A stretch of DNA of 9,787 bases from JAWOJB01 sp046484325 (lineage in GTDB: Bacteria; Actinomycetota; Acidimicrobiia; Spongiisociales; ZC4RG35): the NCBI GenBank assembly GCA_046484325.1, contig JAWOJB010000096.1:1-9787 (forward strand). Direction: 5' to 3'. The notes beneath the pieces were generated by a model. The model worked only from the letters and a program-made list of their open reading frames with translations. It had not been told where the DNA came from and made no database searches. Both the position numbers and the translations under genes were made by a program. Positions 1 through 7,885 of the stretch are shown one piece after another (position 1 is the first letter of the stretch; each line of letters starts with the position of its first letter).

Positions 1-342
1 GGCCACGATCACCTGCTTGCCGGTCCCGGCGAGCGTCTCCGCCACCTCGACGAGACCGTCGTCGAAGAACTGACCCTCGTCGATCCCCACCACCACCGTC
101 ACGTCCTCGACCAGGTGCAGCAGCTTCTCCGAGTGCTCGACCGGAACCGCGTCGACCTCGAGCGAGCTGTGCGAAACCACCCTCGCCTCGGCGTAGCGGG
201 TGTCGAGGGCCGGTTTGAACACCTGGACCGGGAGCCGGGCGATCCGGCTGCGCGTGACCCGGCGGATCAACTCCTCGCTCTTTCCCGAGAACATGGGGCC
301 GCAGACGACCTCGATCCATCCGGCGTCCGGGCGGCGGAACAT
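1..342 (-). CDS. tdk: Thymidine kinase, type II (partial, 3' end beyond window)
   Basis: This gene encodes the first 114 residues of a cytosolic thymidine kinase, which phosphorylates thymidine to dTMP with ATP in pyrimidine salvage. Visible motifs are the P-loop GPMFSGKS at residues 15-22 and the DEGQFF motif at 88-93. In that family the glutamate of DEGQFF (E89 here) is the catalytic base. The lasso region and the zinc-binding cysteines expected in the last ~80 residues lie off the left edge. ATG at 342 is the only reasonable start, because the upstream frame runs into the rodA TGA eight codons earlier with no ATG, GTG or TTG between. No Shine-Dalgarno is evident. A TANNNT hexamer (TAGCCT, 351-356) ends 8 nt before the ATG, so a leaderless transcript is possible. 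The gene follows rodA by 21 nt. Its family is clear, but its place behind a cell-wall cluster is not functionally obvious. Confidence 0.93.
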   Translation of the reverse strand, partial: MFRRPDAGWIEVVCGPMFSGKSEELIRRVTRSRIARLPVQVFKPALDTRYAEARVVSHSSLEVDAVPVEHSEKLLHLVEDVTVVVGIDEGQFFDDGLVEVAETLAGTGKQVIVA

Positions 343-350
343 GGGAGCCG

Positions 351-356
351 AGGCTA
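351..356 (-). promoter_or_regulatory. Possible -10 hexamer for leaderless tdk
   Basis: TAGCCT fits the actinobacterial TANNNT -10 pattern and ends 8 nt upstream of the tdk ATG, about where a -10 would sit if transcription began at or near the start codon. No convincing -35 lies 16-18 nt upstream. The motif is short and could occur by chance, so this is inference from position only. Confidence 0.2.
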
Positions 357-363
357 GTGGTCC

Positions 364-1527
364 TCAAGCCTCGCCCGGCCGACGAGCCCGGCGAATCCAG
401 ATCGAGTTCGCCACCGCCATGCCGGCCATCATCGACAGATAGAACGAGCCTCCCTGGCTCATGAACGGCAACGGAAGGCCCGTGACGGGAGCGATCCCCA
501 CCGTCATCCCCACGTTGACGAAGACGTGGAAGACCAGCAGCCCGGCCAGGCCGGTGGCCACCAACGCCCCGAACCGGTCACGGGCGTTGGCGGCGATGAC
601 CAGCAATCGCCACACGATGACGGCGTAGAGGATCAGCGCGACGATGCCACCTGCGAAGCCGAGCTGCTCGCCGAGGGCCGTGAAGATGAAGTCGGTCTCC
701 TGCTCGGGCACAAATTGGAGGTTGGTCTGGGTTCCCTCGAACAGCCCCTTGCCGAACAACTGACCCGACCCGATCGCGAGCTTGCTCTGGCGGAGGTTCC
801 AACCGATGCCCTGGGGGTCGATGTCGGGGTCGAACAGCACCCGGATCCGGTCGAGCTGGTAGGACTCGAGCATCCCCATCGAGACCACCGCCGTCATGGC
901 CGCCACCCCCCATCCAACCAACAGGGCGAGCTGGCGCCAGTTGGCTCCGGCCGCGAAGAGCATGACGAGCAGCACGAACGGGATGGCGAGCATCGTGCCC
1001 AGGTCCGGCTGGGCGAAGATGAGGACGGTCGGCACCGCCACCAGCACGAGCGACCTCCCGACCTTCGCCCAGGAGAGCCGCGAGCCGTCCTCCTCGGGTC
1101 CCGGCACCAACAGCACCGCCAGCCCCAGGATGACGACGATCTTGGCGAATTCGGCCGGCTGGAGGTTGAAGAACGGCAACGGGATCCAGCGACGCGCCCC
1201 CTTGATCGGGTCGAACGCGAACACGGCCACGAGCATCACCAGCATCAGCCCGTAGAGGAACGGCAGGAGGTCCCGGAGGTTCCGATAGTCGTAGCGGGAG
1301 AGCCCGTACAGCACGAGCAGCCCGGCGGTGACGAAGATCAGCTGACGCTCCATCGTCACCGAGTCCGGCAGGTCGCTGCCCTGGAGCGGCACCCTGGTGG
1401 CCGAGTAGATCATCAGCAGGCCGAGGGCCGAGAGGGCCACGATCGCGGCGACGAGGATGCGATCGAAACCCCGACGCCTGGGGTGGTCGAGGCCGGGAGA
1501 GGCGGCGGGGCGATCCAGGATGGCCAT
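364..1527 (-). CDS. rodA: RodA, SEDS-family peptidoglycan glycosyltransferase
   Basis: This 387-residue polytopic membrane protein polymerises lipid II into glycan strands during side-wall growth, in complex with PBP2. A cytoplasmic N-terminus of about 22 residues precedes multiple hydrophobic segments (from about 23-42 onward). Family landmarks are GARRW (110-114), LQPAEFAK (122-129), AQPDLGT (172-178), IGSGQLFGKG (252-261) and PEQETDFIF (274-282). Asp279 aligns with E. coli RodA Asp262, which is needed for activity, and Trp114 aligns with the conserved W of GAQRW. The ATG at 1527 shares one base with the mrdA stop (TGATG), and a GGAG lies 8 nt upstream (1536-1539). A longer open frame reaching 1659 adds 44 arginine- and glycine-rich residues that simply mirror mrdA, so I reject it. 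Length matches E. coli RodA (370). FtsW is the main alternative, but PBP2 and MreBCD as neighbours favour RodA. Confidence 0.96.
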   Translation of the reverse strand: MAILDRPAASPGLDHPRRRGFDRILVAAIVALSALGLLMIYSATRVPLQGSDLPDSVTMERQLIFVTAGLLVLYGLSRYDYRNLRDLLPFLYGLMLVMLVAVFAFDPIKGARRWIPLPFFNLQPAEFAKIVVILGLAVLLVPGPEEDGSRLSWAKVGRSLVLVAVPTVLIFAQPDLGTMLAIPFVLLVMLFAAGANWRQLALLVGWGVAAMTAVVSMGMLESYQLDRIRVLFDPDIDPQGIGWNLRQSKLAIGSGQLFGKGLFEGTQTNLQFVPEQETDFIFTALGEQLGFAGGIVALILYAVIVWRLLVIAANARDRFGALVATGLAGLLVFHVFVNVGMTVGIAPVTGLPLPFMSQGGSFYLSMMAGMAVANSIWIRRARRPGEA

Positions 1528-3512
1528 CAGTCGGTCTCCGCCCCGGCCACGATCGGGGTGAGGGCCTCTCCCATCAGATGCTGCATGATCTGGCGCGCGA
1601 CCGGGGCGGCCACCAGACCACCCGATCCGCCCTCCTCGATCATGACCACGACCACCCACCGGGGATCATCGATCGGTCCGACACCCACGAACCAGGCGTG
1701 GTTGTCACGGCCCCTGATCGACTGGGCGGTCCCCGTCTTCCCACCCACCCGACCGAGGCTCTCGCCGAATTCGGCGAAGGCCTGGGCGGCGGTGCCGGCG
1801 GTGACCACCCGGTTGAGGTCCGTCAGGAGACTCGACACGACGGCGAGGTCGAGATCGAGATCCCGCACGGTCTCCACCTCGGCGGCGTACTCCACATCGC
1901 CGTCGGTGGTCCGGATCTCCTTGACCACGTGCGGCCGGTGGACGAACCCGCCGTTGGCCAGGGAGGCATAGGAGACGGCCACCTGCAGCGGCGTCGACAC
2001 GATCTCGCCCTGTCCGATCGCCAGGTTCATCAGGTCCCCTCCAAGCCAGGGGCTCGGCAGCGACAGGCGCTCGGCGGCCAGCCGGACCGGGGCTTCGTCC
2101 TCCTCGAGCTGCTGGCGCTTCCACTCCTCGAAGAGCTCGCGATCGGGGACGATCCCGCTCGCCTCGCCGGAGAGGTCGATCCCGGTGGCCGACCCGTAGC
2201 CGAGCTCCCGGGCCGTCTGCTGGATGAGGTTCTCTCGCTCCGGGTCACCCCACAGATCGCTCTGGACGGTGCCGAGCGCAATGCTCCAGAAGAAGATGTT
2301 GCACGACTGCTCGAAGGCGCTGTGGATGTCGAGCTCGCCCTTGTCGCCGGTGTACCAGTCCCGTCGGATCTGCGGGCTGCCGTCGTTGAGGCGGGGTAGT
2401 TCGAGGGTGCCGTTGCAGCGGGCGGTTCTCGCCACCGGGTCGGCGTTGGGGCCACCGAGCGGCAGCTTGTAGCGGTCGGCGGCGACGTAGGTGATCGCCT
2501 TGAAGGTCGAGGCCGGCGGATAGAGACCGCTCACCGCCAGGTTGAGGAAGGCGCTCTGTTCCTGGAGCGCCACGAAGTCGGATGTGGGGATGCCGGTGAC
2601 GAAGAGCTGGGGGTCGAAGTCCGGACGGCTGTACATCGCCAGCACCTCGAACGTGTCGACGTCGAGCACCACTGCCGCCGCTCTGACCGTCTCGTTGAAC
2701 CGGGGGACCTCCTTGCCGTCACGCCGGGCTGCGTCCTGTTCGGCCTGCTTGACCTCGTTGGCGAGCGCCACGCCGTCGTCGACCGCCTGCTCGACCACCT
2801 GCTGCAGCCGCTCGTCAAGGGTGAGCCAGATCGTCGAACCCGGTGTGGGGGCGGTCTCGGGTCGCTCCTCGATCAGGGTGCCGGTGCGGTCGACCCGGAA
2901 CTCCCGGTTGCCGGGATCGCCCTGGAGGTACTCGTCATAGACACGTTCCACCCCCAGCTTGCCGATCCTCAGGTTCGGATCGAGCACGGGCCGGTCCTCC
3001 AGGTCCGCCGCGCTGGGAAGGCCGAGGTGCCCGATCACGTGGGCCATCGTGTCGCCGGCAAGGTACACGCGCTCGGGCACCCGTTCGATCACGACTCCCG
3101 GCAGATCACGCAGACGTTCCCGGATCCGATAGGCGAGTTGATCGTCCACCACCGCCACCCGGAACCGGCCATTGATCCCGGCGGCCTCGTACATGGCGTC
3201 GATCTCACCGGGGGGGATCTCGAGGAGAGCCGAGAGGCGCTGCACCAGGGTCTCTCGCTGCTCGGGTACCAGTCGCCTCCGATCGACTACGACGGCCGGC
3301 ACGTACCGGCTGGTGGCCAGCAGGCGGCCATCACGGTCGAGGATGTCGCCGCGGGGGGCATCGCTCCGGAACGACAGCCATTGCTGCTCCTGGACCTCGG
3401 CCGCCGCCTCCTGTCCTTCGGCGACCTGGATGAACCACAGCCGGAGACCGAGCAGGGTGAAGAGGCCCATGAACAGGGCGGCGAGCATCGAGAGCCGGAG
3501 TGCGAAGCTCAT
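1527..3512 (-). CDS. mrdA: Penicillin-binding protein 2, elongation transpeptidase
   Basis: This class B penicillin-binding protein of 661 residues crosslinks peptidoglycan during elongation and partners with RodA. A single N-terminal membrane anchor (about 7-29) places the rest outside the membrane. The pedestal domain includes the class B signature around RGDILDRDG (54-62). The transpeptidase domain shows all three active-site motifs: STFK with nucleophile Ser335 (335-338), SCN (403-405) and KTG (592-594). A charged segment at about 253-276, rich in Lys, Glu, Arg and Asp, precedes the AAAVVLDV strand and is longer than in E. coli PBP2. The ATG at 3512 overlaps the mreD stop (ATGA), with GAGG 5 nt upstream. 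The stop overlaps the rodA ATG by one base. The gene has also been called pbp2 or pbpA. FtsI is an alternative family assignment, but the neighbours MreCD and RodA argue for the elongation enzyme. Confidence 0.95.
   Translation of the reverse strand: MSFALRLSMLAALFMGLFTLLGLRLWFIQVAEGQEAAAEVQEQQWLSFRSDAPRGDILDRDGRLLATSRYVPAVVVDRRRLVPEQRETLVQRLSALLEIPPGEIDAMYEAAGINGRFRVAVVDDQLAYRIRERLRDLPGVVIERVPERVYLAGDTMAHVIGHLGLPSAADLEDRPVLDPNLRIGKLGVERVYDEYLQGDPGNREFRVDRTGTLIEERPETAPTPGSTIWLTLDERLQQVVEQAVDDGVALANEVKQAEQDAARRDGKEVPRFNETVRAAAVVLDVDTFEVLAMYSRPDFDPQLFVTGIPTSDFVALQEQSAFLNLAVSGLYPPASTFKAITYVAADRYKLPLGGPNADPVARTARCNGTLELPRLNDGSPQIRRDWYTGDKGELDIHSAFEQSCNIFFWSIALGTVQSDLWGDPERENLIQQTARELGYGSATGIDLSGEASGIVPDRELFEEWKRQQLEEDEAPVRLAAERLSLPSPWLGGDLMNLAIGQGEIVSTPLQVAVSYASLANGGFVHRPHVVKEIRTTDGDVEYAAEVETVRDLDLDLAVVSSLLTDLNRVVTAGTAAQAFAEFGESLGRVGGKTGTAQSIRGRDNHAWFVGVGPIDDPRWVVVVMIEEGGSGGLVAAPVARQIMQHLMGEALTPIVAGAETD
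1536..1539 (-). promoter_or_regulatory. Ribosome binding site of rodA
   Basis: GGAG lies 8 nt upstream of the rodA ATG, inside the last codons of mrdA. It supports the short start at 1527 over the long N-terminal extension that the frame would allow. Confidence 0.5.
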
Positions 3513-4012
3513 CGCCGCCTCAGAGGATCGGAGCCGAGCAGGCGCGACGTGACCGGGGCGACGACCAACGCCAGCCCGAAGTTGAGGACGGGAACGAAGA
3601 TGATCCGGCGCAGGGCTTCACCACCGACGAGCAGAATCTGCCCTGAGAGGTTACCGAGCACGACGAGCAAGATCACGCCGAGGAGGGTGAGCAGACCGGC
3701 CCACAAGGCAACGGTGAGCGGTCCCAGGTCGGCGCGTTCGCGGGTCCGTACCGCCACGTAGGCCACCACGGTGTATGAGAGGGCGCGCAACCCGAGGGCG
3801 CCGGTGGAGAGAGCATCCACCGCGAGCCCGCCGGCGAACCCGAGCACGAGCACCGACTCGTCGCTCAGGCGGAGAGCCGAGAGGATGACCACGAGCATCA
3901 CCAGGTCCGGCGACACCCCCCACAGCCGGAAACGGCCGAACAGGGTCGTCTGCAAGACGATCGCCCCCACCAGCATGACCGCCGGGAGGACGAACGGTCT
4001 GACCAGTCTCAC
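3509..4012 (-). CDS. mreD: Rod shape-determining protein MreD
   Basis: This is a small integral membrane protein of 167 residues in the elongation complex, thought to bridge MreC and the RodA-PBP2 enzymes. It is almost wholly hydrophobic, with likely helices near 8-24, 35-48, 54-68, 74-88, 99-121 and 138-158. The N-terminal region has the typical MreD pattern, LQTTLFGRFRLWGVSPDL (20-37), and the middle holds GFAGGLAVDALSTGALG (58-74). A basic C-terminus (PLRRR) probably faces the cytoplasm. MreD is poorly conserved in sequence, so position between mreC and mrdA adds much of the certainty. It overlaps mreC by 4 bp (ATGA) and mrdA by 4 bp (ATGA). No strong Shine-Dalgarno precedes its ATG, so translation likely depends on ribosomes finishing mreC. 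Confidence 0.92.
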   Translation of the reverse strand: MRLVRPFVLPAVMLVGAIVLQTTLFGRFRLWGVSPDLVMLVVILSALRLSDESVLVLGFAGGLAVDALSTGALGLRALSYTVVAYVAVRTRERADLGPLTVALWAGLLTLLGVILLVVLGNLSGQILLVGGEALRRIIFVPVLNFGLALVVAPVTSRLLGSDPLRRR

Positions 4013-4914
4013 CCGCCGTCGCCGGACGGGCTCGGCGGCGTCGTGGGGAGCGGCACGAGCGGGTCGGTCGTCACGGCATCGGTGGGGGCCGACTGATCGG
4101 CCGGCCAGGTGACGACCACGACCGCCCGCAGCTTCTGCAGATCGGCCAGCGGGCGTACGGTCGCCAGCAGCACACCGCCGACCGGGACGGCGTCCTCGAC
4201 GACCTCGCCGATCAGGAGACCGGCCGGGAAGGCGGTCGAGAGCTGGGAGGTCACCACCTGGTCCCCCTCAGGGCGGGGGACCGGTCGATCGATCACCTCG
4301 AGCTCGAGGTCGCCGGTGCCAACCCGTGCGGCCAGTGAGCCGGTTCGCCCACCTGCGAGCACGGTGACCGCATCGACGTCCCCGGTGACGGGAACGACCA
4401 CCGACGACGTGGGCGAGACCGACACGACCTTGCCGACGACGTGCCCGTACTCGTCGAGGACCGGGTGGTTGGGGAGGATCCCGTCATTGCTTCCCTTGTC
4501 GATGCGGAATGAGAGATCGAACGAGTCGGAGCGGGCCACCACGTTGGCGGCGGTGGTCGTCAGGTTCCTCGCCGGCGGCTTGAGCACGAGGATCCGCTCG
4601 AGGGTGTCGAGCCGGGCCCGCAGCTCCTCGACGGCCGTGAGCTCGGCCTGGGCCGAGGCGAGGCGGGCGCGAAGGGCCTCGTTCTCGGCGCGCAGGGCCC
4701 CGATCCGCAGGAGCCCATCGACGGTCTCGGCCACGGGGTCCACCACCGCCGAGCCGAGCCGCTGGAGCGGGGTGAACACCGCTCCCGTGCCGTCGCGGAC
4801 GAGGCCGGCAACGCCTCCGCCGTGCATGCGAACGTCGAAGGTCATGAGCAGCAGGGACACGACCACCAGTGTGGCGAACACGGGGAGCCGGCGGTCGCGC
4901 TGATATTCACGCAT
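4009..4914 (-). CDS. mreC: Rod shape-determining protein MreC
   Basis: This 301-residue membrane-anchored scaffold links cytoplasmic MreB to PBP2 outside the membrane. A short basic cytoplasmic leader is followed by one transmembrane helix (about 11-27). A heptad-like coiled coil with many Leu, Ala, Glu and Arg residues spans about 66-110 and normally mediates dimerisation. The MreC beta-barrel domain follows at about 120-270, with the family pattern DKGSNDGI (139-146), VVGKVVSVSP (159-168) and a late PAGLLIGEV (230-238). The last ~30 residues form a Pro- and Thr-rich, low-complexity tail that looks disordered. The ATG at 4914 lies 21 nt after the mreB stop. The mreB TGA is in the same frame eight codons upstream, and no other start codon lies between. 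No clear Shine-Dalgarno is visible. The end overlaps mreD by 4 bp. Confidence 0.94.
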   Translation of the reverse strand: MREYQRDRRLPVFATLVVVSLLLMTFDVRMHGGGVAGLVRDGTGAVFTPLQRLGSAVVDPVAETVDGLLRIGALRAENEALRARLASAQAELTAVEELRARLDTLERILVLKPPARNLTTTAANVVARSDSFDLSFRIDKGSNDGILPNHPVLDEYGHVVGKVVSVSPTSSVVVPVTGDVDAVTVLAGGRTGSLAARVGTGDLELEVIDRPVPRPEGDQVVTSQLSTAFPAGLLIGEVVEDAVPVGGVLLATVRPLADLQKLRAVVVVTWPADQSAPTDAVTTDPLVPLPTTPPSPSGDGG

Positions 4915-4935
4915 CGCAGGTATGACCGATCGGGC

Positions 4936-5967
<1,032 letters not shown>

Positions 5968-5977
5968 TCGGAAAGGG

Positions 5978-5984
5978 CCTCCGG
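5978..5984 (-). promoter_or_regulatory. Ribosome binding site of mreB
   Basis: CCGGAGG is a good match to the anti-Shine-Dalgarno sequence and sits 10 nt upstream of the mreB ATG. It is the clearest ribosome binding site in the window, fitting mreB as the head of its own translation unit. Confidence 0.65.
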
Positions 5985-6005
5985 GGCGGAGTGACGAGGC
6001 GCTGA

Positions 6006-6011
6006 AGTCTA
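6006..6011 (-). promoter_or_regulatory. Possible -10 hexamer upstream of mreB
   Basis: TAGACT in the 75-bp ndk-mreB gap fits TANNNT and would give a leader of roughly 30 nt that includes the mreB ribosome binding site. I see no good -35 at 16-18 nt upstream. The rest of the gap (5968-6042) shows nothing else recognisable. Confidence 0.25.
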
Positions 6012-6042
6012 GCCCCTCGACCCTCGCAGCGCTCCGGCCGGC

Positions 6043-6453
6043 TCAGTCCTCGGGGAAGAAGATCGCCAACTCGCGGTGGGCGCTCTCGGTCCCGTCCGAA
6101 CCGTGGACCAAGTTCTCGGTGACGATGAGACCGAGGTCGCCCCGAATGGTCCCCGGAGCCGCCTGCTTGGGATCGGTGGCACCCATGAGGCCGCGGGCCA
6201 CCGAGATGGCAGACTCGCCCGACCACTCCATGGCCACCACGGTGCCGCTCGTGATGAACTCGACCAGCTCGGAGAAGAACGGCTTCTCCTGGTGCTCGGC
6301 GTAGTGGAGCTTTGCCATCGCCTCGTCGACCTGGAGGCTGCGGATCTTCTCGAGGTGGAGACCCTTGCGCTCGAAGCGGGAGATCACCTCGCCGACGAGG
6401 CGGCGCGACACGCCGTCGGGCTTGACCATGATGAACGTGTGCTCGATACCCAT
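6043..6453 (-). CDS. ndk: Nucleoside-diphosphate kinase
   Basis: This 136-residue cytosolic enzyme transfers the gamma phosphate of ATP to other nucleoside diphosphates through a phosphohistidine. The catalytic histidine is His117 within NLVHGSDG (114-121). The rest of the canonical active site is present with a uniform shift of minus one from the usual numbering: Lys11, Tyr51, Arg87, Thr93, Arg104 and Asn114. The protein begins MGIEHTFIMVKPDGV, the normal family N-terminus. The frame stays open to an ATG at 6510, but that start lies in the inverted repeat and would add 19 non-homologous residues, so I choose 6453. No Shine-Dalgarno precedes 6453. Instead TACCGT lies 7 nt upstream, which suggests a leaderless message. 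ndk sits between folC and mreB, as in Streptomyces and relatives. Confidence 0.96.
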   Translation of the reverse strand: MGIEHTFIMVKPDGVSRRLVGEVISRFERKGLHLEKIRSLQVDEAMAKLHYAEHQEKPFFSELVEFITSGTVVAMEWSGESAISVARGLMGATDPKQAAPGTIRGDLGLIVTENLVHGSDGTESAHRELAIFFPED

Positions 6454-6460
6454 GGGGTGG

Positions 6461-6466
6461 ACGGTA
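6461..6466 (-). promoter_or_regulatory. Possible -10 hexamer for leaderless ndk
   Basis: TACCGT matches TANNNT and ends exactly 7 nt before the ndk ATG, the spacing expected if the transcript starts at the start codon. There is no Shine-Dalgarno between them. A -35 is not evident. Leaderless genes are common in Actinobacteria, but this site is inferred from motif and spacing only. Confidence 0.35.
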
Positions 6467-6505
6467 GTCCGCTCCCCGGGACCCACCTCCCTCCCTTCGT
6501 CCCGA

Positions 6506-6552
6506 TTCATTGAGCAACCGCGTGGCCGTGGCCCGTGTGGTTGCTCAATGAA
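6506..6552 (-). repeat. Perfect 14-bp inverted repeat between folC and ndk, possible terminator
   Basis: Arms 6506-6519 (TTCATTGAGCAACC) and 6539-6552 are exact reverse complements around a 19-nt GC-rich loop (6520-6538). The arms are noticeably richer in A and T than their surroundings. On the minus strand the hairpin begins 15 nt after the folC stop and ends about 40 nt before the ndk -10 candidate. That is the right place to end the valS-folC transcript. There is no T-tract after either arm, so it is not a classic intrinsic terminator; a hairpin terminator without a U-tail, a protein-binding operator or an extragenic repeat are alternatives. The repeat itself is certain; the role is not. 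It and the two sites above account for the 114-bp folC-ndk gap. Confidence 0.85.
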
Positions 6553-6567
6553 CGGAGTTGGCAGGCC

Positions 6568-7881
6568 TCAGCGCTCGTTGCGATGCACCGTGCCCTCGCC
6601 GAGCACGGCCGATCGGACCGCCCCCGCCAGGTAGAGCGAGCCGGTGACGAGCACCGAACCTGCCTCCCCGGCAAGCTCGCGGGCGCGCTCCAGGGCGGCG
6701 GCGACCGAGCCGGCCGACTCACCTCCCACCCCCAGCGCCGAGGCGGCTCCCTCCGCCACCGATGACGGGTCGATCGCACGCGGAGAGTCGATGGGAGCGG
6801 CGATCACGTGGTCGACCATGCCCGCCAATGGTGCGACAAGCGCGGCCGGATCCTTGGGTCCGGTGAAGCCCACGACGAGCACCCACCGGTGATGGGCGAA
6901 TTCCTCGGCGAGGGCGGCCGCCAGCACCCGGAACCCGTCGGCGTTGTGGGCGCCGTCGATCAGCACCAGCGGATCTACGGTGATCGGCTCCATCCGGCCC
7001 GGCGAGGTCACGACCGCCAGACCGTCTCGCACCGCCTCCACGTCGAGGGCTCGCCCGAACAGCGCCTCGACCGCAGCGGTCGCCACGGCCAGGTTGATGG
7101 TCTGGTGCCGGCCGTGCAGCGGCAGGTACAGATCCTCGTAGGTCTCGTGGAGCCCGTCGAGATCCACCTGCCAACCGCCCACCGCCCGCGTGGCGGCGGT
7201 AACCGAGAACTCCCGTCCGTACCGGAGCAGTGTCACCGAGCGGTCGACGGCCACCCGCTCCGCCACGGCCAACGCCTCGGGGACCAACGGACCGCACACC
7301 AGCGTCGATCCAGGCTCGACGATCGCCAGCTTCTCGGCGGCGATCCGACCGACGGTGTCGCCGAGGATCTCGGTGTGGTCGAGACCGATCCCCGTGATGA
7401 CCGCCACCGATGCCCGGGCGGCGTTGGTGGCGTCGAGGCGACCGCCCAGGCCGACCTCGACGACGGCCAGGTCGACGGCCTGATCGGCGAACCAGGCGAA
7501 CGCCATCGCCGCGGTGAGCTCGAAGTAGGTGAGCAGACAGGCGGTCCGCTGCTCGTAGATGTCGGCAAAGGCGGCCACGTCCTGGACCGCCTGTGCGAAC
7601 TGCTCGGGGGTGGCGGTGAAGCCGTTGAGCGAGAGTCGCTCTTCGATCCGCTCGAGGTGAGGTGAGATGAAGGTCCCGGTGGTGAGACCCTGGGCCACGG
7701 CCACCATGGTGGCGATGCGGGCGGTGGAGGTCTTCCCGTTGGTGCCGGCGACGTGGACGATCGGGTAGCCGGCCTCCGGGTTGCCCATCAGGTCGAGGAG
7801 ACCGGAGATCCGCTCGAGCCCGGGATCCACGCCGCGACCGATGTGGGCATCCAGGTAGGCGACGGCGTCCACGTAGTCCAT
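6568..7881 (-). CDS. folC: Folylpolyglutamate synthase / dihydrofolate synthase
   Basis: This 437-residue Mur-ligase-family enzyme adds glutamate to folates, and in many bacteria also joins glutamate to dihydropteroate, in the cytosol. The ATP-binding P-loop is VAGTNGKTST (44-53). Further family motifs are SPHL (73-76), EVGLGGRLDATN (142-153), GLDHTEILG (166-174), AAEK (181-184, with the usually carbamylated lysine), GRHQTINLAVA (257-267) and the C-terminal-domain motif IDGAHN (308-313). The protein closes with VTGSLYLAGAVR (412-423), typical of FolC. ATG at 7881 starts 4 nt after the valS stop, and no Shine-Dalgarno is visible, so coupling to valS is likely. The same frame stays open to 8184, but the added 101 residues are Arg-, Ser- and Pro-rich shadow of valS. 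Whether it also has dihydrofolate synthase activity cannot be told from this alone. Confidence 0.95.
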   Translation of the reverse strand: MDYVDAVAYLDAHIGRGVDPGLERISGLLDLMGNPEAGYPIVHVAGTNGKTSTARIATMVAVAQGLTTGTFISPHLERIEERLSLNGFTATPEQFAQAVQDVAAFADIYEQRTACLLTYFELTAAMAFAWFADQAVDLAVVEVGLGGRLDATNAARASVAVITGIGLDHTEILGDTVGRIAAEKLAIVEPGSTLVCGPLVPEALAVAERVAVDRSVTLLRYGREFSVTAATRAVGGWQVDLDGLHETYEDLYLPLHGRHQTINLAVATAAVEALFGRALDVEAVRDGLAVVTSPGRMEPITVDPLVLIDGAHNADGFRVLAAALAEEFAHHRWVLVVGFTGPKDPAALVAPLAGMVDHVIAAPIDSPRAIDPSSVAEGAASALGVGGESAGSVAAALERARELAGEAGSVLVTGSLYLAGAVRSAVLGEGTVHRNER

Positions 7882-7885
7882 GGGG

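Noticed and set aside
526..1971. A plus-strand open frame of 481 codons opposite rodA and mrdA
   Set aside because: Low-complexity, rich in Glu, His, Arg and Gln, no recognisable domain, and fully antisense to two genes with intact motifs.
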